64,000 nucleotides of DNA, taken from NCBI GenBank assembly GCA_036380735.1, contig DASVEE010000044.1, positions 1 through 64,000 on the forward strand. Direction: 5' to 3'. Positions within the stretch are counted from its first letter, which is position 1, and every line of letters starts with the position of its first letter. Of the stretch, positions 45,478 to 53,139 are shown one piece after another. This DNA is from DASVEE01 sp036380735 (GTDB taxonomy: Bacteria; Acidobacteriota; Thermoanaerobaculia; Gp7-AA8). The position numbers and the translations under genes were made by a program. A model generated the notes under the pieces. The model had not been told where the DNA came from and did not search any database. It worked only from the letters and a program-made list of their open reading frames with translations.

Positions 45478-46612
45478 GGACGAAGTAAAAAGCGCGCTCG
45501 ACGCGGGCGACGACTACCGCTCAACCGTCAACGCGATGCTCGCCTTCTCCGCGTTCGTTGTCCACGACGGCACCTCCCCCCGGGAGAAGAGCCACTTCGG
45601 CTTCGGACGCCGCATGACGACTTCATCGGCAAACATAGTGGCCGCCTCGGGCGACATCACGCCCGACCTTGTAGCGCAGAAGAGCGACTCGTATGGAGTC
45701 GTGGCGGAGGTAAAGCGTTCGCTACCCCTAGACCGAACGAGGTGGATTGTTCCGCTGAAGCAGCTCAGAAAGTACGACGACGAACTGACCGGCTGGTGGA
45801 CGGAGAACGAGCGCATCGCTGAAGCTGACGCTACGCTGTTGCTGCACCAGACTCGGAGCCGCGCCTTCATTGGAGTGCTCGAAGCGGAGCGGGCAAAAGA
45901 TGCGGAGGCAGTCGGCGCGCACACATCCGTAATCGAGTTTAGTCAGTCGAATGAGCGCCAGCAAAATTACTTCTTTCGGCTCGAGTGGGGCGGGATTAGG
46001 GACAACGATCTCTCCGCACGTTTGAAGGACGGCGTGTCAATCCCGATCATGAGGGTGCTCTCCACGTTCCCGAACGTAATCTTTTACGATGCCGATCCGC
46101 CTACGGCCTGGTTTGTCGCTTTCCTCTGGATCGACTACTTCACTGCGCTTGCTGCAGGCGGCGAATATGACGCCAACTTGAAAGCGGTTCCCGTCGACGT
46201 GAACGCCGCGGTGATCGCGGACGAGCTGCAGAAGGCATACGGCTCTCAGCTACTCGAGCGGGACATGCGATCGGTGGAGTTCCCTTCGGTGAGAGTGGTC
46301 CGTCGCGCATTGGATGCGCTGGTGGCCATCAAGCTTGCGATGGCGCTCCCGAAGGGTGAGTATCGAATCCTTTATCGGCAGATCAAAGACGATGTCTATC
46401 AACGCTTCGCGTCGATGATGAAGACCCCTGCTGAAAAGGTGACCGCTCAGGCTGAACTACCGTTCCGGGACGAACCGGAGAGCATTCCGTCGGCGCCGGA
46501 TCCGGCAGCTAAGCGCGATAAGACTGCCAAACCGAAAGGGGCAACGGCGAAACCGCCGCAACCTAAACGCACTGCCCCGAAAGCCAAATCGAAGTCGTCG
46601 AAAAAGCGTTGA
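45461..46612 (+). CDS. PD-(D/E)XK nuclease-like protein, second gene of the island
   Basis: The 383-residue protein contains ITPDLVA followed after about ten residues by GVVAEVKRSLP, which fits the core of PD-(D/E)XK nucleases (Asp, then ExK). A later QLRKYDDEL could complete the fold. The last 60 residues are Lys/Pro-rich (KRDKTAKPKG...KSKSSKKR), probably DNA-binding or disordered. Start ATG 45461 follows GAGGGAGAA. Nuclease activity is a prediction from the motif. A hairpin follows the stop codon. Confidence 0.6.
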   Translation: MPRPPEDEVKSALDAGDDYRSTVNAMLAFSAFVVHDGTSPREKSHFGFGRRMTTSSANIVAASGDITPDLVAQKSDSYGVVAEVKRSLPLDRTRWIVPLKQLRKYDDELTGWWTENERIAEADATLLLHQTRSRAFIGVLEAERAKDAEAVGAHTSVIEFSQSNERQQNYFFRLEWGGIRDNDLSARLKDGVSIPIMRVLSTFPNVIFYDADPPTAWFVAFLWIDYFTALAAGGEYDANLKAVPVDVNAAVIADELQKAYGSQLLERDMRSVEFPSVRVVRRALDALVAIKLAMALPKGEYRILYRQIKDDVYQRFASMMKTPAEKVTAQAELPFRDEPESIPSAPDPAAKRDKTAKPKGATAKPPQPKRTAPKAKSKSSKKR

Positions 46613-46640
46613 TCCCCGTAAACGTTCATCTGCACGGGGA
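46613..46640 (+). terminator. Hairpin after the island operon
   Basis: Arms TCCCCGT and ACGGGGA enclose a 14-base loop directly after the stop codon. The stem is short but GC-rich. Confidence 0.55.
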
Positions 46641-46686
46641 ATCAACATAGCCTCTATCCTTACGCCCCTTCCGCAAGGTCGCGGAC

Positions 46687-46730
46687 GAGTCTTTCTGGCT
46701 TCTCTATTTCGACGAACGTTAAAGACGTTT
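46687..46730. repeat. Direct repeat, copy 1 (GAGTCTTTCTG...)
   Basis: GAGTCTTTCTGGCTTCTC... matches 48217-48260 in most positions, with one indel. The copies bracket the zinc-finger membrane gene at 47112-47948. Confidence 0.65.
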
Positions 46731-46750
46731 GGGTGCGCGTGACGAGCCAG

Positions 46751-46843
46751 AGCGGGTCAGAGCTTTGCTGATTGCTGCAGGCCGCCGGCTCGACAGCACG
46801 TAGACGAGGCCGGTTTCACGACAGCGCAAAGCTCTGACCCGCT
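46751..46843. repeat. 18-bp perfect inverted repeat, MITE-like
   Basis: AGCGGGTCAGAGCTTTGC at 46751-46768 is answered by its exact reverse complement at 46826-46843, with 57 bases between. This is the layout of a small non-autonomous element or a strong hairpin. Confidence 0.65.
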
Positions 46844-46857
46844 GCTCACGCGCCACG

Positions 46858-46926
46858 GGCTTCACCGCCGCTATGGCATCGTGGTGGATGAAGTGGATGT
46901 ATCAGCCACCGGATGATGAGGATTAG
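46858..46926. pseudogene. Duplicated 3' end of the RHH-like gene
   Basis: The sequence GFTAAMASWWMKWMYQPPDDED plus stop is encoded here without a start or the rest of the gene. Most nucleotide differences from 44133-44201 are silent, so this copy was once part of a functional related gene. It marks the right edge of the two-gene island. Confidence 0.8.
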
Positions 46927-46983
46927 GCGGAGGGATCGCGCAACCGTCGCGGAGCACGCACGGTCCGCGCTCACGATGCAGAG

Positions 46984-47016
46984 CGGAGGACAGACACTGG
47001 TGTCGGTCCGGCGCAG
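46984..47016. repeat. GGAGGACAGAC repeat, copy 3 (degraded)
   Basis: CGGAGGACAGACACTGGTGTCGGTCCGGCGC is a decayed relative of the copies at 36531 and 43340, with the same upstream GATGCAGAG. Confidence 0.6.
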
Positions 47017-47111
47017 GAGTACCCCCGGAGAGCGCTGCATCGTCCAGCGAAGCACGAAGTTCCCGCGGGTGTGCGGGGCACCTCTGTCGCTCGTCAGCGA
47101 GATGCGCAAGG

Positions 47112-47948
47112 TCAGGGCGCGCCGCGGTGAGTGCGAAACCCCGCAGTAACCCAAGCAGTGGACCACCCAAGGACGTACAGTACGAGGAGTGGTGCCGCCC
47201 AGCAGACGAACCCCCACGCAACCATCTGCATCTGCGTTCGAGGCAGCGCGTGCAACTCCGTCTCATATTCGGTGTTTACGTCGGAGAGGTACGACTGCCA
47301 ATCCGGCGTGGAGTATTCGCGGCGGATCTTTTGAACCAGGTCGACGGACGTAAGGTTCGCGTAGCTTGTTCGCACTTCGAACGAGGAAGTCTGCGCTAGC
47401 CTTTCATCGGCGGCTCGTAGTCGGTCGATAAGTGCGTATGCATAGCGATCCCAGATCTCATCCTGTTGTGGGAATACCGTGGTCAGAACGGTGACATTAA
47501 TTGCGAGCCAGATAACGGCGATTACGATGAAAAGCCGCTGCCAGCCGTTGAGGCGTCTCGAAACCGAGCCGTCGGCTACTGACGATTCTGCTACGCGCGG
47601 CGCGTGAGGCGTTGGCAACAGCTTGCGGCTAAGGAAGCGGGTCGGGCTCACGTACTTGACACGGTACCGTGCCAGCGGAATTACAGGTACAAAAAGCAAA
47701 CAGATGAAGGCTGTTTGAATAACCGAGCCACAGATCTCGCATGGCCCTTTGGAACCATAGAGCTTCGTACCGACACCGTTGAATGTGAATGTTCCACCGC
47801 TCGACACGTCGGTGCTTGCGCTAAGGCAGGTGTCGCAAAAACCCGGGACGACGAAGAAGTTGCGGCATTCCATCGAGCAGAACAGCCCTTCTTCGTCGCG
47901 CACGCCGCTGATGATGCGGGCGCCACAGTTCTGGCATTTCTCGAACAT
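47112..47948 (-). CDS. Zinc-finger membrane protein
   Basis: The 278-residue protein has several Cys pairs at the N-terminus (CQNCGAR, FCSMEC, FCDTC, CEIC), then hydrophobic segments at about 74-95, 138-160 and 243-265. The middle is soluble and helical (DRYAYALIDRLRAADERL). No family is recognised. The gene lies between direct-repeat copies at 46687 and 48217. The ATG at 47948 has GAGGCC upstream. Base composition is slightly lower in GC than the window core. Confidence 0.65.
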   Translation of the reverse strand: MFEKCQNCGARIISGVRDEEGLFCSMECRNFFVVPGFCDTCLSASTDVSSGGTFTFNGVGTKLYGSKGPCEICGSVIQTAFICLLFVPVIPLARYRVKYVSPTRFLSRKLLPTPHAPRVAESSVADGSVSRRLNGWQRLFIVIAVIWLAINVTVLTTVFPQQDEIWDRYAYALIDRLRAADERLAQTSSFEVRTSYANLTSVDLVQKIRREYSTPDWQSYLSDVNTEYETELHALPRTQMQMVAWGFVCWAAPLLVLYVLGWSTAWVTAGFRTHRGAP

Positions 47949-47978
47949 GATCGGCCTCGGTGGAGATGCATTCTACCT

Positions 47979-48125
47979 TCAGCGTGGAGATCGCAACCAA
48001 TTGCGCAGGCCTCGGCTGCGCGCGGGATGTGCAGTCCCGCTGCGCATCTCCAAGGGGGGAGGGGCAGGCGTGAGACGCCGCTCGCTGGGCGGTGGCGTTA
48101 TCTTCCCCTGATCCGGCACGTGCAT
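47979..48125 (-). CDS. Possible 48-codon ORF with strong ribosome binding site
   Basis: On the minus strand AAAGGAGGTG stands in front of ATG 48125 and of an in-frame GTG eight bases further. The ORF codes for a Pro/Arg-rich peptide with no recognised domain. The 12-base match to the anti-Shine-Dalgarno complement is striking, but the peptide composition is not typical, so this may be chance. Confidence 0.25.
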   Translation of the reverse strand: MHVPDQGKITPPPSERRLTPAPPPLEMRSGTAHPARSRGLRNWLRSPR

Positions 48126-48318
48126 CACCTCCTTTCAGAACACATGCTGGTCTCATAGACACGGCACGCACGCGAAAGGGGCGTATCCCGCGCCCCCCTT
48201 CCACAAAGTCACAAAAGAGTCTTTCTGCCTCTCCATTTCGACGCACGTTGAAGACATTTTTGCACCTTGCTACCCTCGATCGCGGTCCAACAATTCAGCG
48301 GTCGAAAGAGGTGCGCGG
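48126..48318. other. Upstream region of the TPR gene
   Basis: It contains the second copy of the direct repeat (48217-48260) and no further feature that I can support. Confidence 0.4.
48217..48260. repeat. Direct repeat, copy 2
   Basis: GAGTCTTTCTGCCTCTCCATTTCGACG matches the copy at 46687-46730. It lies about 60 bases upstream of the TPR gene and may contain its promoter region. Confidence 0.65.
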
Positions 48319-49881
48319 ATGTCCGAGGGGCGCGAGAGCACGATCTATCCATTCAGGCTGTTTCGCAGGAAGCAGGCGGCGAATGTACTCGAGCCGCGGG
48401 CGCGGGTCGAGGCGCTGAAGAAGCTGTCGGTGCGCGCGAGGCGTGCGGCGATCGACCGCGATCCGCTGAACCGCACCGCCGAGGTCTTGACCATGCTGCT
48501 CGATGAGGCGCATGAGGAGCTGGATCGGACGCCGAAGGACGCGCTGGCCCTGACGACGCTCGTCCTCCACGCGCTCGAGACGGCCTGCACCGGCACCGAG
48601 GTCTACGAGCCCGTTCTGCAGGCCCGGGCATGGAAAGTACACAGCCAGGCTTTGCTCGTCGTTCGCAGTCCTCGCGAAGCGCTGCCGGCCATCCGCCGCG
48701 CGGCGTCGCTGATCGGCAGCTCCTCGAACTACCCGATCGAGCACGCCAACATCACGCTGACCGAAGGACTCGTGCACGGCAAGGCCGCCAACTACAGCGC
48801 GGCGTTGTGCTGCATCGCGGCGGCTTCCGGCGTCTATGAGGCGTGTGGCGATACGGCTCGCGCCAATATGGCGCTCCTCATCGAGGGCGCTACGCTCTAC
48901 GATCAGTCGCAGTTCCACAGGGCCGAGGAGACGTTCCGCCGGTCGCTGGAGATCGCGGAGGGGAGCGGCGATGCCGCCACGGCAGCGCGTGCGTACAACA
49001 ACCTCGCGGCCTGCGCCACCAAGCGGAATGATCCCGGCACCGCGGCAGGGTGGTACCGCCGCGCGATCGAAGGCTTCGAGACATGCGGCATGACCGCCGA
49101 GGTGCAGCGCGCCACGTTGAATCTGGCCGAGGTGATGGCGCAGGAGCAGCGCGCGGTGGAGGCGATCGCCGAGCTGACGAAGGCGCGCGAGGCGTTCGTC
49201 GCCCGCGGGATGCCGCTCGATGCGGCCGAGGTGACGTTGAAGCTGGTCGAGCTGCTGGCGGCGAATGGCCGCACGCGCGCCGCGGCTTCCCTCGCGGCCG
49301 GCATCGTCAAGCTGTTCTCCGACGCCGGCATGCAGAAGGAGGCGCTGCTAGCGCTGGCCTACGTGAAGGACGACACGCTGCCGGAAGACACCAGCGGCGC
49401 GGTCATCCCGGACGAGGTGTTGCAGGAGGCGGTCGCCGCGGCATTGATCGATCCCGAGCAGCTCGTGCGCGATGTGGTGGAGGCGACCCTGCTGCCGGAG
49501 GAGGATGTACGCCGCCACGTGGCGTTGCTGCGGTCGCTCAGCAAGGAGGCGGGCGGCAAGCCGCACACGGTGCAGCGCCTGTTCGACATGTGGCGCAGGA
49601 CGGTTGCCTTCCGCATCGTGGAATCCACCTCGTTCCCGCACTCACGCGAGGTCCTCGCCGGGATCCCCGGAGTGGACGCGGGGCTGAAGATCGCCAGAAC
49701 GCACCTCAAGCGCAACCCGTACTCCGCGGCCACCGTCGCAGACCACTCCCCCGTGCGCCTGCTGCGCGTCCACGAGACCGAGAGCTCCCCCGCGCTGCGC
49801 GTTTACTACACGATCGACGAGGACGACACCGTCCGCCTGCTGCAGGTGGAGTTGTGGGAGGAGCGCGGGGCGGACGTCTGA
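48319..49881 (+). CDS. TPR protein with RelE-like C-terminus
   Basis: The 520-residue protein has about six to eight TPR-type helices (YSAALCCIAAASGVYEACGD, FHRAEETFRRSLEIAEGSGD and GTAAGWYRRAIEGFETCGM). The last 100 residues (GVDAGLKIARTHLKRNPYS...LRVYYTIDEDDTVRLLQVEL) resemble RelE/ParE-like toxins in strand order: the RVYYTIDEDDTVRLL end is typical of that fold. If so this is a fusion of TPR and toxin-like domains. Catalytic residues cannot be judged by eye. GAGG precedes the ATG. Confidence 0.65.
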   Translation: MSEGRESTIYPFRLFRRKQAANVLEPRARVEALKKLSVRARRAAIDRDPLNRTAEVLTMLLDEAHEELDRTPKDALALTTLVLHALETACTGTEVYEPVLQARAWKVHSQALLVVRSPREALPAIRRAASLIGSSSNYPIEHANITLTEGLVHGKAANYSAALCCIAAASGVYEACGDTARANMALLIEGATLYDQSQFHRAEETFRRSLEIAEGSGDAATAARAYNNLAACATKRNDPGTAAGWYRRAIEGFETCGMTAEVQRATLNLAEVMAQEQRAVEAIAELTKAREAFVARGMPLDAAEVTLKLVELLAANGRTRAAASLAAGIVKLFSDAGMQKEALLALAYVKDDTLPEDTSGAVIPDEVLQEAVAAALIDPEQLVRDVVEATLLPEEDVRRHVALLRSLSKEAGGKPHTVQRLFDMWRRTVAFRIVESTSFPHSREVLAGIPGVDAGLKIARTHLKRNPYSAATVADHSPVRLLRVHETESSPALRVYYTIDEDDTVRLLQVELWEERGADV

Positions 49882-50132
49882 GCATCACTGACGGCAGCGG
49901 TGGCAGGAGTGGACGCCACGCTGCTATCCGTGGTCGCGCGTGAGGCGTGACTTGGCTGGGCGCGCCGTCGCGAGCCTGAGGCGGATTCGCGCCCGGGCTT
50001 CGCGCCGGCGCCCTCAGGTTCGGGCCATCATCCGCCGTAGCTCCGCGAACCTCGGCTGGCGACGGTGTCGCCGTGCTTCCCAGCGGATAGTCCGCCGATA
50101 GCGTCCGCAGCAACGCCGGTGGGTAAGGGGAT

Positions 50133-50426
50133 GCCACGCGAGGCTACGGCGATGCCGCGCGAGGCTACGGCGTTGCCGCGCGAGGGTAAAACGTTGCCAC
50201 ACGAGGCTACGGCGATGCCGCGCGAGGGTACAGCGATGCCTCGCGAGGCTACGACGATGCCGCGCGAGGCTACGACGATGCCGCGCGAGGGTACGGCGAT
50301 GCCACGCGAGGGTACGGCGTTGCCACGCGAGGGTACAGCGTTGCCACGCGAGGCTACGGCGATGCCGCGCGAGGCTACAGCGTTGCCACGCGAGGCTACG
50401 GCGATGCCGCGCGAGGCTATGGCGTG
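50133..50426. repeat. 21-bp tandem repeat array, 14 units
   Basis: Fourteen consecutive 21-base units of the type GCCGCGCGAGGCTACGGCGAT (variants at a few positions: GCCACGCG or GCCGCGCG, GGCTACGGC or GGGTACAGC) run without interruption. The array is open on both strands; the plus frame gives a heptapeptide MPREATA-like repeat. It is a minisatellite and not a CRISPR, as units are contiguous with no spacers. Confidence 0.9.
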
Positions 50427-50801
50427 GCACGCGCGGCTACGGCGATCCGACGCACGGCATCCGCGCTTCCTCACGCGGCGACCCGTACGGTGAGGCCGGC
50501 TGTCGCGCGTCCGCGACCGGCTGCCGCGAGTCTGCGTCTGGATCCGCCCTGTGCACGAGTGGACGGCGCGGGTCCAGGAGTGGACACCGCGCGGCCTCGA
50601 TGCCCTCGGGCTGGGTCTCGCCCGGATCTGGCCAGGGGGCAAAGGGATTCCGCGGTGCCGTGACGGGCCGCGGCGATGCTGCCGCCGGCACCGCGGCCGC
50701 CTCGCACCCGGCGTTGTCGTCCGTCACCGGGTGCCGCGAAGCCGGCGCCGCGTTCCGTCATCCCTCGGACAGAAATATTTTGGACTGTTCAAGTGCAACA
50801 C

Positions 50802-50830
50802 TTGACACTTATACATGCCGGACCCATATT
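50802..50830 (+). promoter_or_regulatory. Promoter upstream of the protease cluster
   Basis: TTGACA (50802-50807) stands 17 bases ahead of CATATT (50825-50830), which is a good -35 with a weaker -10. The same stretch contains TGACACTTATA (50804-50814), which recurs inverted at 53167-53177, and AAGTG-N3-CACTT (50790-50802). Confidence 0.5.
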
Positions 50831-50984
50831 ACCGCCCAGACCGGTCCAGTCCCTCGGAAGCGTCTGATCGTGTCGGTCAGCCGCACCGCATCGCCCGCCC
50901 CGCTCCGGCCAGAGTGTTGGTGGGTAACGTCAAGCGATGCCTCGTCTCCCTTCGGGGCGAGGCAAAGAGAAGGAAGGTGTCCTC

Positions 50985-51572
50985 ATGTCATTCCCCCCCG
51001 TTCCGCCGACGACGATGGTCGACGGCAGCGCCACGGCAGCGGTCGACCCGCCGGAAGGGCCGCCGACGCTCACGATCACGCAGTACCAGCGTCTCGCCAC
51101 GGATCTCCTCGCGCAGCTCATCCTCGTCGCCGACAGCATCCCGAAGCTCGAGGCGGCAACGGCCCTCACGAAGGACTACGTGCGGCGCCGCCAAGGGGTG
51201 CCGATGGAGTTTCTCGAAGCCGCGGTTGCTGCCGTTCAGCTCACGCCGGAGCTCCGCGCGATCAACAAGCTCGATCCCCTCGTCGCTCACGACACGCTGC
51301 AGTTCCTGGTCGCGTTCCGTCCCGTGCTCGACCAGCTGGCGTCTCTGCACAAGGCGCTGAAGTTCACGATGGCGACGAAGAGAGCGGCGCTGACGTCCGA
51401 CGCGCTGCAGATCTACCAGATCGCCAAGGGTGTCGCGCGCGACGCACGCAGCCCCGTCGTCTTCTCCCACGTGGAGAACATGAAGCGCGATTACCACCGA
51501 GGCCGCAGCAGAAAGAAGGCCGATCCCGAGGAGCAGGAGGTGACGAAGACGCAGACGCTACTCGCCGCATAA
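50985..51572 (+). CDS. Helical hypothetical protein upstream of the M4 protease
   Basis: The 195-residue protein has a Pro/Gly-rich N-terminus and then amphipathic helices (FLEAAVAAVQLTPELRAINKL, FLVAFRPVLDQLASLHKALKFTM). The C-terminus is basic. No known family is assigned. It shares the loose pattern LL.IY.G.RPLL with the small gene at 52781-53089, so the two may be related. GAAGG precedes ATG 50985. A GC-rich hairpin follows. Confidence 0.65.
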   Translation: MSFPPVPPTTMVDGSATAAVDPPEGPPTLTITQYQRLATDLLAQLILVADSIPKLEAATALTKDYVRRRQGVPMEFLEAAVAAVQLTPELRAINKLDPLVAHDTLQFLVAFRPVLDQLASLHKALKFTMATKRAALTSDALQIYQIAKGVARDARSPVVFSHVENMKRDYHRGRSRKKADPEEQEVTKTQTLLAA

Positions 51573-51580
51573 ACGAAAGC

Positions 51581-51610
51581 GCCCGGTCCGCGTTGACGCG
51601 CGGGCCGGGC
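51581..51610 (+). terminator. GC-rich hairpin after the helical protein gene
   Basis: Arms GCCCGGTCCGCG and CGCGCGGGCCGGGC flank TTGA. It lies ahead of the M4 protease gene, so the two genes may have separate transcripts or partial read-through. Confidence 0.55.
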
Positions 51611-51656
51611 CAGGCACGACCCCGTCCATCCGATCAAAGAAAGAGAGGCAAGTGCA

Positions 51657-52718
51657 ATGACCACTGTAAAGCATCAAGTGTGTTCTGTCATTCCGCCGCA
51701 CATGCTCGACAAGCTCGTGGCGCGTGGCACGGAGCCGGCGCGGAACGACGCCGAACAGACGCTGCGCCAGATGCATCTGCTGTCGACGGAACGCGTCCAT
51801 ACGTTCATCGATCAGCTTCCGGAGAATGCCGATCCGCAGAAACAGCGGCGCGTGTACGACGCACACCGGCAAAAACGGCTTCCGGGCAGGCTGGCCCGCA
51901 GCGAACATCAGCCCCCCACGGACGACGTCGAAGTCAACGAAGCGTTCGACGGCGCCGGTGCCACCTGGGACTTCTTCCACCGCGTGTTCGGGCGCAAATC
52001 GCTCGACGGGCAGGGGCTGCGGCTCGACTGCACGGTTCACTACGGGACACGGTTCCAGAACGCGATGTGGAACGGCCATCAGATCGTCTACGGCGACGGT
52101 GACGGCCGCATCTTCAACCGCTTCACGGCATCGCTGTCCGTCATCGCGCACGAGCTGACGCACGGCCTCACGCAGTACGCCACGGCGCTCGGCTACTCAG
52201 GGCAGACGGGTGCGCTCAACGAGCATCTGTCCGACGCCTTCGGGATCATGGTCCAGCAGTACGCGAAGCGCCAGACGGTCGAGCAATCCAACTGGCTGAT
52301 CGGCGCGGAGCTGCTGGGTCCGGGCGTCACTGGACGAGCGGTCCGCTCCATGGCCGCACCCGGCACGGCCTACAACGACATCGTCCTCGGCCGCGATCCG
52401 CAACCGCGGCACATGAAGGGGTACGTCGAAACGCTGGCCGACCACGGCGGCGTCCACGTCAACTCCGGCATTCTCAACCACGCGTTCTATCTCGCCGCGA
52501 AGACGATCGGCGGCTACTCGTGGGAAGTGCTGGGGCGCATCTGGTACGTGACGCTGATGGAGTGCCTGACGTCCGACGCCGACTTCAACGACTTCGCCCG
52601 GGCGACGGTAGACGTGGCCGGCAACGACTTCGGCGGCGACGTGCAGAAAGCCGTCGCCTACGCGTGGAAAACGGTCGGCATCGGCGTGCCGAACTTCCAC
52701 CGCCGCCGTGCCGCATAG
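51657..52718 (+). CDS. Protealysin-like M4 metalloprotease
   Basis: The 353-residue protein has a short N-terminal propeptide with CSVIPPHML (the PPL motif of protealysin-like precursors) and no secretory signal. HELTH at 165-169 gives two zinc His and the catalytic Glu. NEHLSDAFG supplies the third ligand (Glu189), and GGVHVNSGILNHAFY the later His. M4 enzymes of this subgroup often lie next to a small inhibitor gene; here the downstream 102-residue protein could be one, but it lacks recognisable emfourin features. The catalytic core is intact. Confidence 0.85.
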   Translation: MTTVKHQVCSVIPPHMLDKLVARGTEPARNDAEQTLRQMHLLSTERVHTFIDQLPENADPQKQRRVYDAHRQKRLPGRLARSEHQPPTDDVEVNEAFDGAGATWDFFHRVFGRKSLDGQGLRLDCTVHYGTRFQNAMWNGHQIVYGDGDGRIFNRFTASLSVIAHELTHGLTQYATALGYSGQTGALNEHLSDAFGIMVQQYAKRQTVEQSNWLIGAELLGPGVTGRAVRSMAAPGTAYNDIVLGRDPQPRHMKGYVETLADHGGVHVNSGILNHAFYLAAKTIGGYSWEVLGRIWYVTLMECLTSDADFNDFARATVDVAGNDFGGDVQKAVAYAWKTVGIGVPNFHRRRAA

Positions 52719-52780
52719 CGCGCTCGCAACCATCCCTCAACCGCAAACCGACGAACGAAAAGAGAGAAGGAGAACAGCTC

Positions 52781-53089
52781 ATGAACGCTAAAAACAAGAA
52801 AGCCGAACGCAACGCGATCGACATGTTCCAGTACAACTTCCGCCAGATCTGCGACGGCGTCGCCACGCTCGACCTCGTGGAGGTCACGCGCCAGGGTGCC
52901 ATCGAAGACACGCAGAGCGAGCGCATCGAGCGCCTGCTCACGATCTACGCCGGCATCCGGCCGCTCCTCTCCACGATCACGGCCGTCCCGCTCTTCCCGG
53001 CGGCCTGGCGCAACGCGCTGAAAGCCTTCATCAACGGCATCGACGCGCTGGCCATCCTCCGCGGCTTCAAGGCGGGTCGAGACCTGTAA
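52781..53089 (+). CDS. Small helical protein after the M4 protease
   Basis: A 102-residue protein with charged N-terminus (NAKNKKAERNAIDMFQYN) and helices such as IERLLTIYAGIRPLLSTITAVPLF. It resembles part of the upstream 50985 protein. The position after an M4 protease suggests an inhibitor or partner, but no inhibitor family is recognised. GAAGGAG precedes the ATG, and a hairpin follows. Confidence 0.6.
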   Translation: MNAKNKKAERNAIDMFQYNFRQICDGVATLDLVEVTRQGAIEDTQSERIERLLTIYAGIRPLLSTITAVPLFPAAWRNALKAFINGIDALAILRGFKAGRDL

Positions 53090-53099
53090 CCGTTGCCCC

Positions 53100-53125
53100 G
53101 GGGCGGGGTCACACGACCCCGCCCC
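53100..53125 (+). terminator. Hairpin after the small helical gene
   Basis: Arms GGGGCGGGGTC and GACCCCGCCCC with an ACAC loop, then ACTTT. This is a good terminator candidate. Confidence 0.65.
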
Positions 53126-53139
53126 ACTTTGCCGGCAAC

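Larger units (their letters stand above)
46641..47111. other. Intergenic region with several repeats
   Basis: No gene is supported. The stretch contains a direct-repeat copy (46687-46730), an 18-base inverted repeat (46751-46843), the duplicated gene end (46858-46926) and a GGACAGAC repeat (46984-47016). Confidence 0.6.
49882..50984. other. Gene-poor stretch with tandem array
   Basis: About 1.1 kb with no credible gene. It holds the 21-bp tandem repeat array (50133-50426) and further GC-rich low-complexity sequence. Open frames on both strands come from the repeat unit being a multiple of three. Confidence 0.7.

Noticed and set aside
48119..48140. 16S rRNA 3' end remnant
   Set aside because: ATCACCTCCTTT matches the rRNA end, but no further rRNA sequence flanks it; it is also the reverse complement of an extended ribosome binding site.
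50133..50426. CRISPR array
   Set aside because: The units are contiguous with no spacers, and no Cas genes are near. The 9-bp arrays are rejected as CRISPR for the same reason.
50065..50493. Heptapeptide-repeat protein in the 21-bp array
   Set aside because: No ribosome binding site, and the opposite strand is equally open, as expected from a 21-base unit. Kept as a repeat only.
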